Positions 46,942 through 57,032 of a DNA stretch of 64,000 bases are shown here, one piece after another (positions within the stretch are counted from its first letter, which is position 1; every line of letters starts with the position of its first letter). A program made the position numbers and the translations under genes. Origin of the DNA: Caballeronia arvi. Lineage in GTDB: Bacteria > Pseudomonadota > Gammaproteobacteria > Burkholderiales > Burkholderiaceae. Under the pieces are notes generated by a model, which was not told the origin of the DNA, did not search any database, and saw only the letters and a program-made list of their open reading frames with translations. Where the stretch lies: positions 1 to 64,000 of the forward strand of contig NZ_FCOM02000032.1 of NCBI RefSeq assembly GCF_001544695.2, given 5' to 3'.

Positions 46942-47268
46942 ATGGAACGTTTTGCCCGTCTGCTGCCCTTCCGTCAGTTCGGCCGCCTGCGCCATCTGCG
47001 CACGCTGATCACGTGCGGCATGCCGCGCGCCGAAACGACGCCCGACCTCTTCGACGAAATGCCCGCGCTTCCGTCGCGCCAGCCGGCTTTCGCGCGCGTG
47101 TCGCTGAACAGCGCGGTGCACGCGGAGCCCGAACAGCGCGCACCGGTGCGGGTCTATCGCGGACAATCGCGGGTGATTTTCGTGGGCAAGATCGATGAAG
47201 TGTCGCGCATGATCGACCGTTGCATCGCCGAGGAAAGCGCGGGGCTCACCGGCGGCATTCTGGCTTGA
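46942..47268 (+). CDS. Hypothetical protein
   Basis: A 108-residue basic protein of unknown function, with the ribosome binding site GGAGAG at good spacing. The N-terminal 30 residues are Arg- and Leu-rich and the C-terminal part (VRVYRGQSRVIFVGKIDEVSRMIDRCIAEE) looks like a small folded domain. There is no signal peptide or membrane span. It lies 204 bases after lexA without its own LexA box. I do not recognise a characterised family. Confidence 0.65.
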   Translation: MERFARLLPFRQFGRLRHLRTLITCGMPRAETTPDLFDEMPALPSRQPAFARVSLNSAVHAEPEQRAPVRVYRGQSRVIFVGKIDEVSRMIDRCIAEESAGLTGGILA

Positions 47269-47368
47269 ATCGTGGCGGATGTACGCAGAACGTGAAGTCC
47301 CGGGATTTATCGCGCGCCTGCGTGGTCAATTCCGGATTCACGTTATGCAAGAGAGGCTTCGCCGTCGC

Positions 47369-47983
47369 ATGTCACGCACTTCCCGTTCTGTCGCCACCGC
47401 GCTCGTCGTTCTGATTCTCGTCGCGGCGCTCGGTTTCGTTTATGCGTCACCGTATATCGCGTTGAATCGCGTCAAGCGTGCCGCCGATGCGCGCGACGCG
47501 CAGACCGTCAACGAATACGTCGATTTTCCCGCGCTTCGGGCGAGCCTCAAGGATCAGGTCGCGGCGCTGCTCACACGCCGCATCGATATCCAGAAGAGCG
47601 GCAATCCGCTCGCGATCATCGGCGCGATGATCGGCGCGGCGCTCGTCGGTCCTTTGGTGGATTCATATGCGACTCCGGACGGTGTCGCAGCCATTCTGAA
47701 CGGCATTCCGCCGCGTGGCGATCCGGGCGAGCGTCCGCCGCCACAAGCGAACAACGGCACGTCGGCGAATCCGGCGGCGAGCTCGTCGAATGCGCCTTCC
47801 TCGGGCGTGGCTACCGCGCAACAGCCGCCCCGAGAGCCGCCGCAGACCACGGCCGGATACCGTGACCTGAACACGTTCGTCGTCACGTATCAGCACGGGG
47901 CCGGCGATGCGCGCTACTCGGCGATCTTCCGTCGTTACGGGCTCGTGTCGTGGAAGCTCGCCGCCGTCGATCTAAACGGTTGA
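47369..47983 (+). CDS. DUF2939 domain membrane-anchored protein
   Basis: A 204-residue protein with one N-terminal membrane helix (about residues 9-30, ATALVVLILVAALGFVYA) and a DUF2939-type region (SPYIALNRVKRAADARDAQTV to about residue 110). A Pro/Ser/Asn-rich linker follows, then a C-terminal strand region (NTFVVTYQHG to SWKLAAVDLNG). The start at 47369 follows GAGAGG; an ATG at 47345 would add eight residues. Function unknown; it probably faces the periplasm. Confidence 0.72.
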   Translation: MSRTSRSVATALVVLILVAALGFVYASPYIALNRVKRAADARDAQTVNEYVDFPALRASLKDQVAALLTRRIDIQKSGNPLAIIGAMIGAALVGPLVDSYATPDGVAAILNGIPPRGDPGERPPPQANNGTSANPAASSSNAPSSGVATAQQPPREPPQTTAGYRDLNTFVVTYQHGAGDARYSAIFRRYGLVSWKLAAVDLNG

Positions 47984-48001
47984 CCCGTCAAGCGTCTCCG
48001 C

Positions 48002-48511
48002 TCAGGCGCCGGCTTCGGCCTTGACCGGCTTCGCCGCGTAAGCCGCTTCGTCTTCCGCCTCGGCCGATTCGCCCGCCTGACAGACGGCGACCAGAATGCT
48101 GCACTTCACGCGGTCGAGCAGCGGCGTGTTGCCCGCGCCCATCCACCAGCGCGCGAGGCCGCTGCGGCAGCGATGACCCACGACGACGAGATCGACCTGA
48201 AGGCTCTCCGCGAGCGCCGCGATCTCGTCGATCGGATGCCCGAACGCGAAGTGCCCCTGCGCCTGCAGGCCGCGCTCGCGCAGCCATTCGACGCCTTCCT
48301 GCAGAATATCGCGCGCGGCTTCTTCGAAACGTCCGCAGGCCATGTCGGTCAGCAGTCCGGCGCTTTGCGCAATGCTCGAGCGCATGTCGACCACCGCGAG
48401 GACGTGCGTCTCCGCATTCAGGTCGAGGGCGAGATTCGCGCCCTGCCGAAGCGCCTTGCGGCCCTCTCTGGAGCCGTCGTAGCAGAGCAGGATTTTTCGA
48501 TAGCTTTCCAT
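48002..48511 (-). CDS. Universal stress protein family protein
   Basis: A 169-residue UspA-fold protein (YRKILLCYDGSREGRKAL at the start, DLVVVGHRCRSGLARWWMG later). The ATP loop is degenerate: the usual G-x2-G is GHRC and the later G-S is MGAG, so nucleotide binding is doubtful. Two adjacent ATG codons (48514 and 48511) exist; the second has the better spacing from GGGAGG. The C-terminal 20 residues are acidic and Ala-rich. Confidence 0.85.
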   Translation of the reverse strand: MESYRKILLCYDGSREGRKALRQGANLALDLNAETHVLAVVDMRSSIAQSAGLLTDMACGRFEEAARDILQEGVEWLRERGLQAQGHFAFGHPIDEIAALAESLQVDLVVVGHRCRSGLARWWMGAGNTPLLDRVKCSILVAVCQAGESAEAEDEAAYAAKPVKAEAGA

Positions 48512-48821
48512 CATGACCTCCCTGGCCGAATGCCGTTCGCGCCCGCGCGGGCCCGGGCGCGCCTTCATCTTCGTGTGTCGCTCCATGCGTGACAACGCTG
48601 GAAAACGCTAACCGACGCGGACACGCTAGCTCGCACCGTGCCAGAACCGCGATCTGCCCGAAAGACAAGCCTCTGGCACTATCGGCCGGAACCGGTTCAA
48701 CTCGCTCCGCACAATGTTCGACCCGGCGCGCCGCTTGCGGTTGCACGCCGAGCGCCGTGCCGGTGCAATGGATTACACTGCCCGCTGGATTTCCCTATGC
48801 GGCTTTCCCCGTATCGAATGC
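48512..48821. other. 310-base divergent region, usp and nodI-type gene
   Basis: GC-rich spacer carrying the leaders of both divergent genes. TTGCAC (48741-48746) and TACACT (48774-48779) are promoter-like but too far apart to pair. I see no convincing operator or small gene. Confidence 0.35.
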
Positions 48822-49787
48822 ATGACTGATCAAATATTGCAGCGAGCGAAACGCACCGCGGCCGATGAAACCGGTGCGCCGCCCGCCATCGAATTCACTG
48901 AAGTAAGGAAGCGTTACGGTGAGCGCACGGTCGTCGATGGCCTGTCGTTCGACGTGCGGCCCGGCGAATGCTTCGGACTGCTCGGCCCGAACGGCGCGGG
49001 CAAGACGACGACGCTCAAGATGCTCCTCGGCATCACGTCGCCGGATGACGGCGCGATCCGGTTAGTCGGCGAGCCGGTGCCCGCGCGTGCCCGTTTCGCA
49101 CGCGAGCGCGTGGGCGTCGTGCCACAGTTCGACAACCTCGATCCCGATTTCACGGTGCGCGAAAATCTGTTCGTCTTTGGCCGTTACTTCGGCCTGCGGG
49201 GCGCGCGCATGGATGCGCTCGTGCCGTCGCTGCTCGAATTCGCGCGGCTGGAGAGCAAGGCCGATGCGCGCGTGGGCGAGCTGTCGGGCGGCATGAAGCG
49301 GCGCCTTACGCTCGCGCGCGCGCTCGTCAACGATCCCGATGTCCTCGTGATGGACGAGCCGACCACCGGCCTCGATCCGCAGGCGCGACATCTGATCTGG
49401 GAGCGCTTGCGCTCGCTACTCGCGCGCGGCAAGACGATTCTCCTGACGACGCACTTCATGGAAGAAGCCGAGCGTCTGTGCGACCGTCTCTGCGTGATCG
49501 AGGAAGGCCGCAAGATTGCCGAAGGACGGCCGCACGATCTGATCGAATCGGTGATCGGCTCGGACGTGATCGAAATCTACGGCCCCGATCCGCAGGCGCT
49601 CGCCGCGGAGCTCGCGCCCTTCGTCGAGCGCATGGAAGTGAGCGGCGAGACGCTCTTTTGCTACGTCGACGATCCGCAGCCCGTGCATATGCGCGTGAAA
49701 GGCCGCGCCGACGTGCGCTATCTGCATCGGCCGGCGAATCTCGAAGATGTGTTCCTGCGCCTCACGGGGCGCGAGATGGTGGACTGA
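48822..49787 (+). CDS. nodI: NodI-type ABC transporter ATP-binding protein
   Basis: A 321-residue ATPase with Walker A GPNGAGKTT at residues 55-63, signature LSGGM at 154-158 and Walker B VLVMDEP at 174-180, followed by TTGLDPQARH and a C-terminal region ending EDVFLRLTGREM as in NodI/DRA subfamily exporters. In rhizobia NodIJ exports lipochitooligosaccharides, but homologues occur in many Burkholderia without nod genes, and no nodABC genes are present here. The ATG at 48822 lacks a strong ribosome binding site. The gene ends 4 bases before nodJ. Confidence 0.85.
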   Translation: MTDQILQRAKRTAADETGAPPAIEFTEVRKRYGERTVVDGLSFDVRPGECFGLLGPNGAGKTTTLKMLLGITSPDDGAIRLVGEPVPARARFARERVGVVPQFDNLDPDFTVRENLFVFGRYFGLRGARMDALVPSLLEFARLESKADARVGELSGGMKRRLTLARALVNDPDVLVMDEPTTGLDPQARHLIWERLRSLLARGKTILLTTHFMEEAERLCDRLCVIEEGRKIAEGRPHDLIESVIGSDVIEIYGPDPQALAAELAPFVERMEVSGETLFCYVDDPQPVHMRVKGRADVRYLHRPANLEDVFLRLTGREMVD

Positions 49788-49791
49788 GCTC

Positions 49792-50646
49792 ATGGATACG
49801 CTCGAACAATCGCGCGTCGACCGGAAACGCGCGCGCACGCAGCCGAAGCATTCGGACAATCTGTCGCCCCTGTCCAACGCGCTGCCCGCGAACGCCACGC
49901 ACTGGATGTCGGTGTGGCGGCGCAACTATCTCGTCTGGAAGAAGCTCGCGATCGCCTCGATGATCGGCAATCTCGCCGACCCGATGATCTATCTGTTCGG
50001 CCTGGGACTCGGCCTCGGGTTGATGGTCGGTCGTGTCGATGGCGTGTCGTATATCGCGTTTCTTGCGGCGGGCACGGTGGCATCGAGCGTGATGATGTCG
50101 TCGAGCTTCGAAGCGATGTACTCCGGCTTCTCGCGCATGCACGTGCAGCGCACGTGGGAAGCGATCATGCACACGCCGCTCACGCTCGGCGATATCGTGC
50201 TCGGCGAGATCGTCTGGGCCGCGAGCAAGTCGGTGTTGTCGGGCGTGGCGATCATGCTCGTCGCGGGCGCGCTCGGCTATGCGGAATTTCCGTCGATGCT
50301 GATCGCGGTGCCTATCATCGTGCTGACGGGACTCGCGTTCGCGAGCACGGCGATGGTCGTCACCGCGCTCGCGCCGAGCTACGACTTCTTCATGTTCTAT
50401 CAGACGCTCGCGCTCACGCCGATGCTGCTGCTCTCCGGCGTGTTCTTCCCGATTGCGCAGTTGCCCGCGCTCGCCCGGCACGTCACGCAGGCGCTGCCGC
50501 TCTATCATGCGGTGGAACTGATTCGCTGTGCGATGCTCGCCCGCCCGTTCGACGGCGTGGCGCTGCATGTCGGCGTATTGATCGCGTATGCGATCGTGCC
50601 GTTCTTCGTGTGCGCGTGGCTCTTCCGGCGGCGCATGATGAAATGA
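49792..50646 (+). CDS. nodJ: NodJ-type ABC-2 transporter permease
   Basis: A 284-residue ABC-2 permease with six predicted membrane helices. The HVQRTWEAIMHTPLTLGDIVLGEI segment and FYQTLALTPMLLLSGVFFPI are typical of NodJ/DRR proteins. It is coupled to the upstream ATPase gene. The substrate is unknown: it could be a glycolipid, a polyketide or an envelope lipid. Confidence 0.85.
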   Translation: MDTLEQSRVDRKRARTQPKHSDNLSPLSNALPANATHWMSVWRRNYLVWKKLAIASMIGNLADPMIYLFGLGLGLGLMVGRVDGVSYIAFLAAGTVASSVMMSSSFEAMYSGFSRMHVQRTWEAIMHTPLTLGDIVLGEIVWAASKSVLSGVAIMLVAGALGYAEFPSMLIAVPIIVLTGLAFASTAMVVTALAPSYDFFMFYQTLALTPMLLLSGVFFPIAQLPALARHVTQALPLYHAVELIRCAMLARPFDGVALHVGVLIAYAIVPFFVCAWLFRRRMMK

Positions 50647-50681
50647 AAACGGCGATGGACTGTGAAAGTCCATCGCCGTTT
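50647..50681. terminator. Bidirectional hairpin terminator
   Basis: AAACGGCGATGGACT (50647-50661) pairs with AGTCCATCGCCGTTT (50667-50681), a perfect 15-base-pair stem. It lies between the convergent nodJ-type gene and gnd. Confidence 0.88.
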
Positions 50682-50702
50682 CTGCATCGTCGAACAGAAG
50701 CG

Positions 50703-51683
<981 letters not shown>

Positions 51684-51689
51684 GATGGT

Positions 51690-53783
51690 TCACTCCTTGC
51701 CGTTGGATTTGACGCGTTCGATCTGTTTCTTCGCGGCGTCGTAGACCGCCTCCGGCGTGAAGCCGAACTTCGTCTTGAGCGCCTTGAGCGGCGCCGACGC
51801 GCCGAACGTGTGCATCACGATCTGCGATCCCAGGCGGCCGACATAGCGGTCCCAGCCGATCGTCGCGGCCTGCTCGACGCAGACGCGGGCATGCACGTCG
51901 GGCGGCAGCACCGATTCCTTGTACGCCCGGTCCTGCTGCTCGAAGATGTCCCACGAGGGCATCGACACGACGCGCGCCGCGACGCCTTCGGCCTTCAGCT
52001 TCTCGTAGGCCTCGACGCACAGCGAGACTTCGCTGCCGGTCGCGAGCAACAGCACTTCGGGCTTCTTGCCGCCTTCCGTATCGGCGAGCACGTACGCGCC
52101 GCGCCGTACCCCTTCCGCCGATGCGTATTTCTTGCGATCGAAGGTCGGAAGCGCCTGCCGCGTCAGCACGAGACACGACGGTTCCCTGGTGTGCGACAGC
52201 GCGACGCGCCATGCTTCGCCGACCTCGTTGGCATCGGCGGGACGCAGCAGGCAGAGGCCCGGCACCGCGCGCAAGGTCGCGAGCTGCTCGATCGGCTGAT
52301 GCGTCGGGCCGTCTTCGCCGACGCCGATGGAATCGTGCGTGAACACGTAGATCACCGGCACTTCCATGATCGCGGATAGGCGGATCGGCGGCTTCATATA
52401 GTCGCTGAAAATCAGGAACGTCGATCCGTACGCCCGCAGATTCGACAGCGCGAGGCCGTTGCAGACCGCGCCCATGCCGTGCTCGCGTATGCCGAAGTGC
52501 AGGTTGCGGCCGCCGTAGCTGTCGTGCTCGAAGCTGCCCGCGCCTTCGAACTTGAGATTGGTTTTCGTCGATGGCGACAGGTCCGCCGCACCGCCGATGA
52601 TCCACGGAATGCGCTGGGCGATCGCGTTGAGCACCTTGCCCGACGAATCGCGCGTGGCGAGCCCCTTCGGGTCCGCTTCAAATGTCGGAATCGCACTTTC
52701 CCAGCCTTCGGGCAGCTCGTTTCGCAGCATCATCCACGCTTCTTTTGCGAGCTCGGGCTGGGCCTTTTCATAGGCATCGAAACGCTGCTTCCATTCCGTG
52801 TGCGCCTTCTTGCCGCGCGCGCCCATGCCGTCGGCAAAATGCTGCATCACGCCGTCTGGCACGTAGAACTGCTTGTCTTCCGGCCATCCGTAGAACTTCT
52901 TCGCGAGCTTCACTTCCTCTTCGCCTAACGCCTCGCCGTGCGCGCTCGCGGTGTTCTGCTTGTTCGGCGCCCCCCAGCCGATGATGCTCTTCACGACGAT
53001 CAGCGTCGGCTTGTCCGTGTGCGACTTCGCCTTGTTGATGGCGTCTTCGAGCGCCTGCGCATCGTTGGCGTCATCGACATGCAGCGTGTGCCAGTTGTAG
53101 CCGTGAAAGCGCGCTTCGACGTCGTCGCTGTACGCGAGCTCCGTATGGCCTTCGATGGTGATCGTGTTGCTGTCGTAGATCCAGATCAGGTTCGAGAGCT
53201 TCAGATGCCCCGCGAGCGACGCCGCTTCGTGCGACACGCCTTCCATCATGTCGCCGTCGCCGCAGAGCGCGTAGACGCGGTAATCGAAGATCGTGTCCTT
53301 GCCCTTGTTGAAGCGCGCTTCCTTCCAGCGCGCGGCCATCGCCATCCCGACGCTGTTGCCGAGCCCTTGCCCGAGTGGCCCCGTGGTCGTCTCGACGCCC
53401 GTCGTCAGGCGGAATTCCGGGTGGCCGGGCGTTTTGCTGTCGATCTGGCGGAACTGTTTGATGTCGTCGAGCGAGACGGCGGCGTTGCCGGTCGGCTTGC
53501 CGTCGTCGTCGACTTCCTTCACGCCCGCGAGATGCAGCAACGAGTACAGCAGCATCGACGCATGACCGACCGACAGCACGAAGCGGTCGCGATTCGGCCA
53601 GAGCGGCGCGTCCGGATCGTAGCGAAGATGGTTCTGCCAGAGATGGAATGCGACGGGCGCGAGCGCCATCGGTGTGCCGGGATGGCCGGAATTGGCCTTT
53701 TGCACGGCGTCCATCGAAAGCGTGCGGATGGTATCGATCGTGAGGCGATCGAGATCTTTGTCCTGCGATGATGCTTGAGACAT
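51690..53783 (-). CDS. tkt: Transketolase
   Basis: A 697-residue TPP enzyme of the pentose phosphate pathway that transfers two-carbon units between sugar phosphates. The TPP motif starts GDGDMMEGVSHEAAS and ends IWIYDSN. The transketolase signature GVGEDGPTHQPIEQ and the C-terminal domain ending in GWDRYVGR are present. The start at 53783 follows AAAGGAGT. The neighbouring gnd supplies ribulose 5-phosphate, so this is a small pentose phosphate operon. Confidence 0.96.
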   Translation of the reverse strand: MSQASSQDKDLDRLTIDTIRTLSMDAVQKANSGHPGTPMALAPVAFHLWQNHLRYDPDAPLWPNRDRFVLSVGHASMLLYSLLHLAGVKEVDDDGKPTGNAAVSLDDIKQFRQIDSKTPGHPEFRLTTGVETTTGPLGQGLGNSVGMAMAARWKEARFNKGKDTIFDYRVYALCGDGDMMEGVSHEAASLAGHLKLSNLIWIYDSNTITIEGHTELAYSDDVEARFHGYNWHTLHVDDANDAQALEDAINKAKSHTDKPTLIVVKSIIGWGAPNKQNTASAHGEALGEEEVKLAKKFYGWPEDKQFYVPDGVMQHFADGMGARGKKAHTEWKQRFDAYEKAQPELAKEAWMMLRNELPEGWESAIPTFEADPKGLATRDSSGKVLNAIAQRIPWIIGGAADLSPSTKTNLKFEGAGSFEHDSYGGRNLHFGIREHGMGAVCNGLALSNLRAYGSTFLIFSDYMKPPIRLSAIMEVPVIYVFTHDSIGVGEDGPTHQPIEQLATLRAVPGLCLLRPADANEVGEAWRVALSHTREPSCLVLTRQALPTFDRKKYASAEGVRRGAYVLADTEGGKKPEVLLLATGSEVSLCVEAYEKLKAEGVAARVVSMPSWDIFEQQDRAYKESVLPPDVHARVCVEQAATIGWDRYVGRLGSQIVMHTFGASAPLKALKTKFGFTPEAVYDAAKKQIERVKSNGKE

Positions 53784-54073
53784 GAGCGACGACTCCTTTG
53801 CAAAGAGCGCGCTGTGGCGAAAGGCGCCGCAGCGGGCAACCAGGACCATCGAGCAAGTGTAGTGCCTTGGTGCCGGCACTGCACCGCGGGTGACACGAGG
53901 AGCGCGCCGCGAATCCCGCATTGCAGGATTCGGGCGGCATTACGGCAGAGTACGGGCCAAAAGTGAGTCCGGCGTTACCAAGCGATATCGGACGAAGACG
54001 CGAACGTCAATGCTGACACATCCGCGCCCGATCCATGCGATTCTCCGTCAAATCGTTGAGCGCACAGGAAATT

Positions 54074-55126
54074 TCACGGGGCCGGGTTCGGCTGACGTTC
54101 GTGCAGCGCGTCGATTTCGGCCAGAATTTCTTCCGACAGTTCGACGTTCACGCTCTCGATGTTCTCCTTCAGCTGCGCGATCGACGTCGCGCCGATCAAC
54201 GTGCTGGTCGTGAACGGCCGCGTGTTGACGAACGCGAGCGCGAGTTGCGTCGGCGTGAGTCCGTGGCGCTTCGCCAGTTCGACGTAAGACGTGATCGCCG
54301 CGAGCGCCTGCGGCTTGCTGTAACGCTGGAAGCGCTCATAGAGCGTGATGCGCGCGCCCGCCGGACGTGCACCGCCTTCGTACTTGCCGGACAGCCAGCC
54401 GAACGCAAGCGGCGAGTACGCGAGCAGCCCGACGCCTTCCCGGTGCGTGAACTCCGACAGGCCGAATTCGTAGGTGCGGTTCACGAGACTGTACGGATTC
54501 TGAATGCTGACGATCTTCGGCAGCCCCGCCTTTTCGGCTGCGCGCAGGAATTGCGCGACGCCCCAGGGCGTTTCGTTCGACACGCCCACATGACGGATCT
54601 TGCCCGCCTTCACGAGATCGGCGAGCACGGCGAGCGTTTCCTCGATAGGCACCGTGTACTCGTCGTCGATATACGGATACGACGGGCGGCCGAAGGTCAT
54701 CGTGTTGCGGTCGGGCCAGTGCAACTGATACAGGTCGACGTAATCGGTTTGCAGGCGCTTCAGACTGCCGTCGATGGCTTCATTCAGGTTCTTGCGATCG
54801 AACTGATTGCCCGCGCCGCGGATGTGACGCGGATTGTGCGGCTGGCGCGCGGGTCCGGCGATCTTCGTCGCGAGCACGATATCGCCGCGTTTCGCGGGAT
54901 TCTTCGCGAGCCAGGTGCCGATGTATTGCTCCGTGCGGCCCTGCGTTTCGGGACGCGGCGGGACCGGGTACATTTCGGCGGCATCGATCAGATTCACGCC
55001 TTCGCCGAGCGCGTAATCGATCTGTTCGTGCGCTTCGCTCTCGGTGTTCTGCTCGCCCCAGGTCATGGTGCCGAGCCCGATCAGGCTGACGTCGACACCC
55101 GAATCACCCAGTTTCCGAAACTTCAT
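54074..55126 (-). CDS. Aldo/keto reductase, Tas-like
   Basis: A 350-residue aldo/keto reductase close in length and sequence to E. coli Tas (MKFRKLGDSGVDVSLIGLGTM, YPVPPRPETQGRTEQYIGTWL). The catalytic Asp/Tyr pair lies in NLIDAAEMYPVP and the catalytic Lys in VLATKIAGPA. It reduces carbonyl compounds with NADPH; the physiological substrate is unknown. The start at 55126 matches the family N-terminus. It stands alone. Confidence 0.87.
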   Translation of the reverse strand: MKFRKLGDSGVDVSLIGLGTMTWGEQNTESEAHEQIDYALGEGVNLIDAAEMYPVPPRPETQGRTEQYIGTWLAKNPAKRGDIVLATKIAGPARQPHNPRHIRGAGNQFDRKNLNEAIDGSLKRLQTDYVDLYQLHWPDRNTMTFGRPSYPYIDDEYTVPIEETLAVLADLVKAGKIRHVGVSNETPWGVAQFLRAAEKAGLPKIVSIQNPYSLVNRTYEFGLSEFTHREGVGLLAYSPLAFGWLSGKYEGGARPAGARITLYERFQRYSKPQALAAITSYVELAKRHGLTPTQLALAFVNTRPFTTSTLIGATSIAQLKENIESVNVELSEEILAEIDALHERQPNPAP

Positions 55127-55308
55127 GTGCTCTGTCCTCATTCTTGTTGGCTTGTTGTTTGCGCGCTGTTGGCATCGCGTTGGCGCATTGTCGGAAATGA
55201 CTTCTGGCTGGTTTTCCGGCAATCGCAAAACCTACCATAGCCGCGAAAGCTCTGCTGTCGCGGCTAGAATGGCAGCCTTCCCGATACACGAAGAGGAGTG
55301 CCCGTCCG

Positions 55309-56736
55309 ATGCCGTCCGCCAGCGATCGCGAGAAGAACAAGAGCTCGTCGCTCATCGTCATGCTCGTCGCGGCGACGTTCTTCATGGAGAACCTCGACGG
55401 CACGATCATCGCCACCGCTTTGCCGCAGATGGCGCGCTCGTTCAACGTGCATCCCGCGGACATGAGCCTCGGCATCACGGCGTATCTGCTGACGCTCGCC
55501 GTCTTCATTCCGATTTCCGGCTGGGCCGCCGACCGCTTCGGCCTGCGCACGGTGTTCGCCAGCGCGATCGCGGTATTCACGGCGGCGTCCGTGCTGTGCG
55601 CGACGACCTCGACCCTGCCCGCCTTCGCGGCGGCGCGCGTGCTGCAGGGCATCGGCGGCGCGATGATGGTGCCGGTCGGCCGCCTCGCCGTGCTGCGCGC
55701 GACGCCCAAGGAAGGCCTGATGCGCGCGATCGCGATCATCACGTGGCCGGGGCTCGTCGCGCCGGTGATCGGCCCGCCGCTCGGCGGCTTCATCACGACG
55801 TATTCGTCGTGGCGCTGGATCTTCTATCTGAACGTGCCGCTCGGTCTGATCGGCCTCTTGCTGACGCTGCGCCATATCGACAACGTGCGCGAGGACGCGA
55901 AGCGCCGCTTCGATCTGCCGGGCTTCGCGCTCTGCGGCATCGCGTGCACGACGCTGCTCTACGCGATGGAACTCGTCGGCCGCAGCGATGCGGACTGGCG
56001 CTTCGTCGGCGTGCTCGTCGCGGTGGGTGTGGTGGCGGGCCTCGCGTCGTGGCGGCATTTGCGGCGGGCGGCGCAGCCGGTCGTCGATTTGTCGGCGCTG
56101 AAGGTGAAGACTTTCGCCGTCGCGATGGGCGGCGGCTCGCTCTTTCGCATCGCGATCAGCGCGGCGCCGTTTCTGCTGCCGCTGATGTTCCAGGTCGGGT
56201 TCGGCATGAACGCGTTCGAATCGGGTTTGCTCACGCTCGCGGTGTTCGCGGGCAATCTGTCAATGAAGCTCGTGACGACGCCCGTGATGCGCCGGTTCGG
56301 CTTCCGTCCGGTGCTGATCGTCAATGGCGTGATCGCCGCGCTGTCGCTCGCCGCGATGAGCCTGCTCACGCCGGCGACGCCCAGGCTCCTGATCGTCGTC
56401 GTGCTGTTCGCGAGCGGCTTGTCACGTTCGCTGCAGTTCACCGCGCTGAACACGCTCGCTTTCGCCGACGTGCCGACAGCGCAGATGAGCGGCGCATCGG
56501 CGCTGTCCAGCACGCTTTTCCAGATGACGATGGGCATCGGCGTCGCGATCGGCGCGATCGCGCTGCGCGTCGGCGAGTGGTTTCATGGCCACGATGCGCG
56601 TTCGGTCGGGCCCGAGGATTTCAGCGTCGCGTTTCTTATCGTCGCGTTCGTGGGATTGATCGGCGTGCTCGATCTGTTCGGGCTTTCACGCGACGCGGGA
56701 GCGCTTGTTTCGGGGCATCGGAAGCCGAAGGTGTGA
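55309..56736 (+). CDS. MFS multidrug efflux transporter, DHA2 family
   Basis: A 475-residue transporter with about 12-14 predicted helices of the DHA2 drug:proton antiporter family. The first helix contains ATFFMENLDGTIIATALPQM, a DHA2 signature (equivalent to the LDxTIVNVALP motif), and GWAADRFGLRTVF is the cytoplasmic MFS loop. No membrane fusion protein is encoded beside it, so it probably acts alone in the inner membrane. The substrate is unknown. Confidence 0.87.
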   Translation: MPSASDREKNKSSSLIVMLVAATFFMENLDGTIIATALPQMARSFNVHPADMSLGITAYLLTLAVFIPISGWAADRFGLRTVFASAIAVFTAASVLCATTSTLPAFAAARVLQGIGGAMMVPVGRLAVLRATPKEGLMRAIAIITWPGLVAPVIGPPLGGFITTYSSWRWIFYLNVPLGLIGLLLTLRHIDNVREDAKRRFDLPGFALCGIACTTLLYAMELVGRSDADWRFVGVLVAVGVVAGLASWRHLRRAAQPVVDLSALKVKTFAVAMGGGSLFRIAISAAPFLLPLMFQVGFGMNAFESGLLTLAVFAGNLSMKLVTTPVMRRFGFRPVLIVNGVIAALSLAAMSLLTPATPRLLIVVVLFASGLSRSLQFTALNTLAFADVPTAQMSGASALSSTLFQMTMGIGVAIGAIALRVGEWFHGHDARSVGPEDFSVAFLIVAFVGLIGVLDLFGLSRDAGALVSGHRKPKV

Positions 56737-56741
56737 GGGGT

Positions 56742-57032
56742 TTATGACCCGTTCACGAGCTCGAATCTAAACTTCTTGCCGAGCGCTGCCGCGGCGCTTG
56801 CCAGAGTCGTTAGCGTGAGGCTTGGATCGCTCGCGTCGAGCAACCGGTTGAGCGCCGAGCGGCTCGTTTTCATCTTTGCCGCCATCGCCGTTTTGGTGAT
56901 GTGCTGCGCTTTCATTTCCTGCTCGATCTGCCAGGCGATCACCCGCTTGATGGCGGTGGCAGTCACTTCCTCGAGGATGCCTTCTTCTTCGAGGAAATCG
57001 TCGAAATCGCTGCCGACATGTTTCTTAGTCAT
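56742..57032 (-). CDS. higA: HigA-type antitoxin, XRE family helix-turn-helix protein
   Basis: A 96-residue DNA-binding protein with an HTH in ITKTAMAAKMKTSRSALNRL (about residues 45-64). This two-gene order, toxin first and antitoxin second, is typical of HigBA. The start at 57032 (MTKKHVGSD) lies inside the last codons of the toxin gene, an 8-base overlap, giving coupled translation. It should neutralise the toxin and repress the operon. Confidence 0.85.
   Translation of the reverse strand: MTKKHVGSDFDDFLEEEGILEEVTATAIKRVIAWQIEQEMKAQHITKTAMAAKMKTSRSALNRLLDASDPSLTLTTLASAAAALGKKFRFELVNGS

Noticed and set aside
53910..53932. Hairpin CGAATCC/GGATTCG between tkt and the aldo/keto reductase
   Set aside because: The stem has only seven base pairs with a nine-base loop and no T-run; it is probably chance structure.
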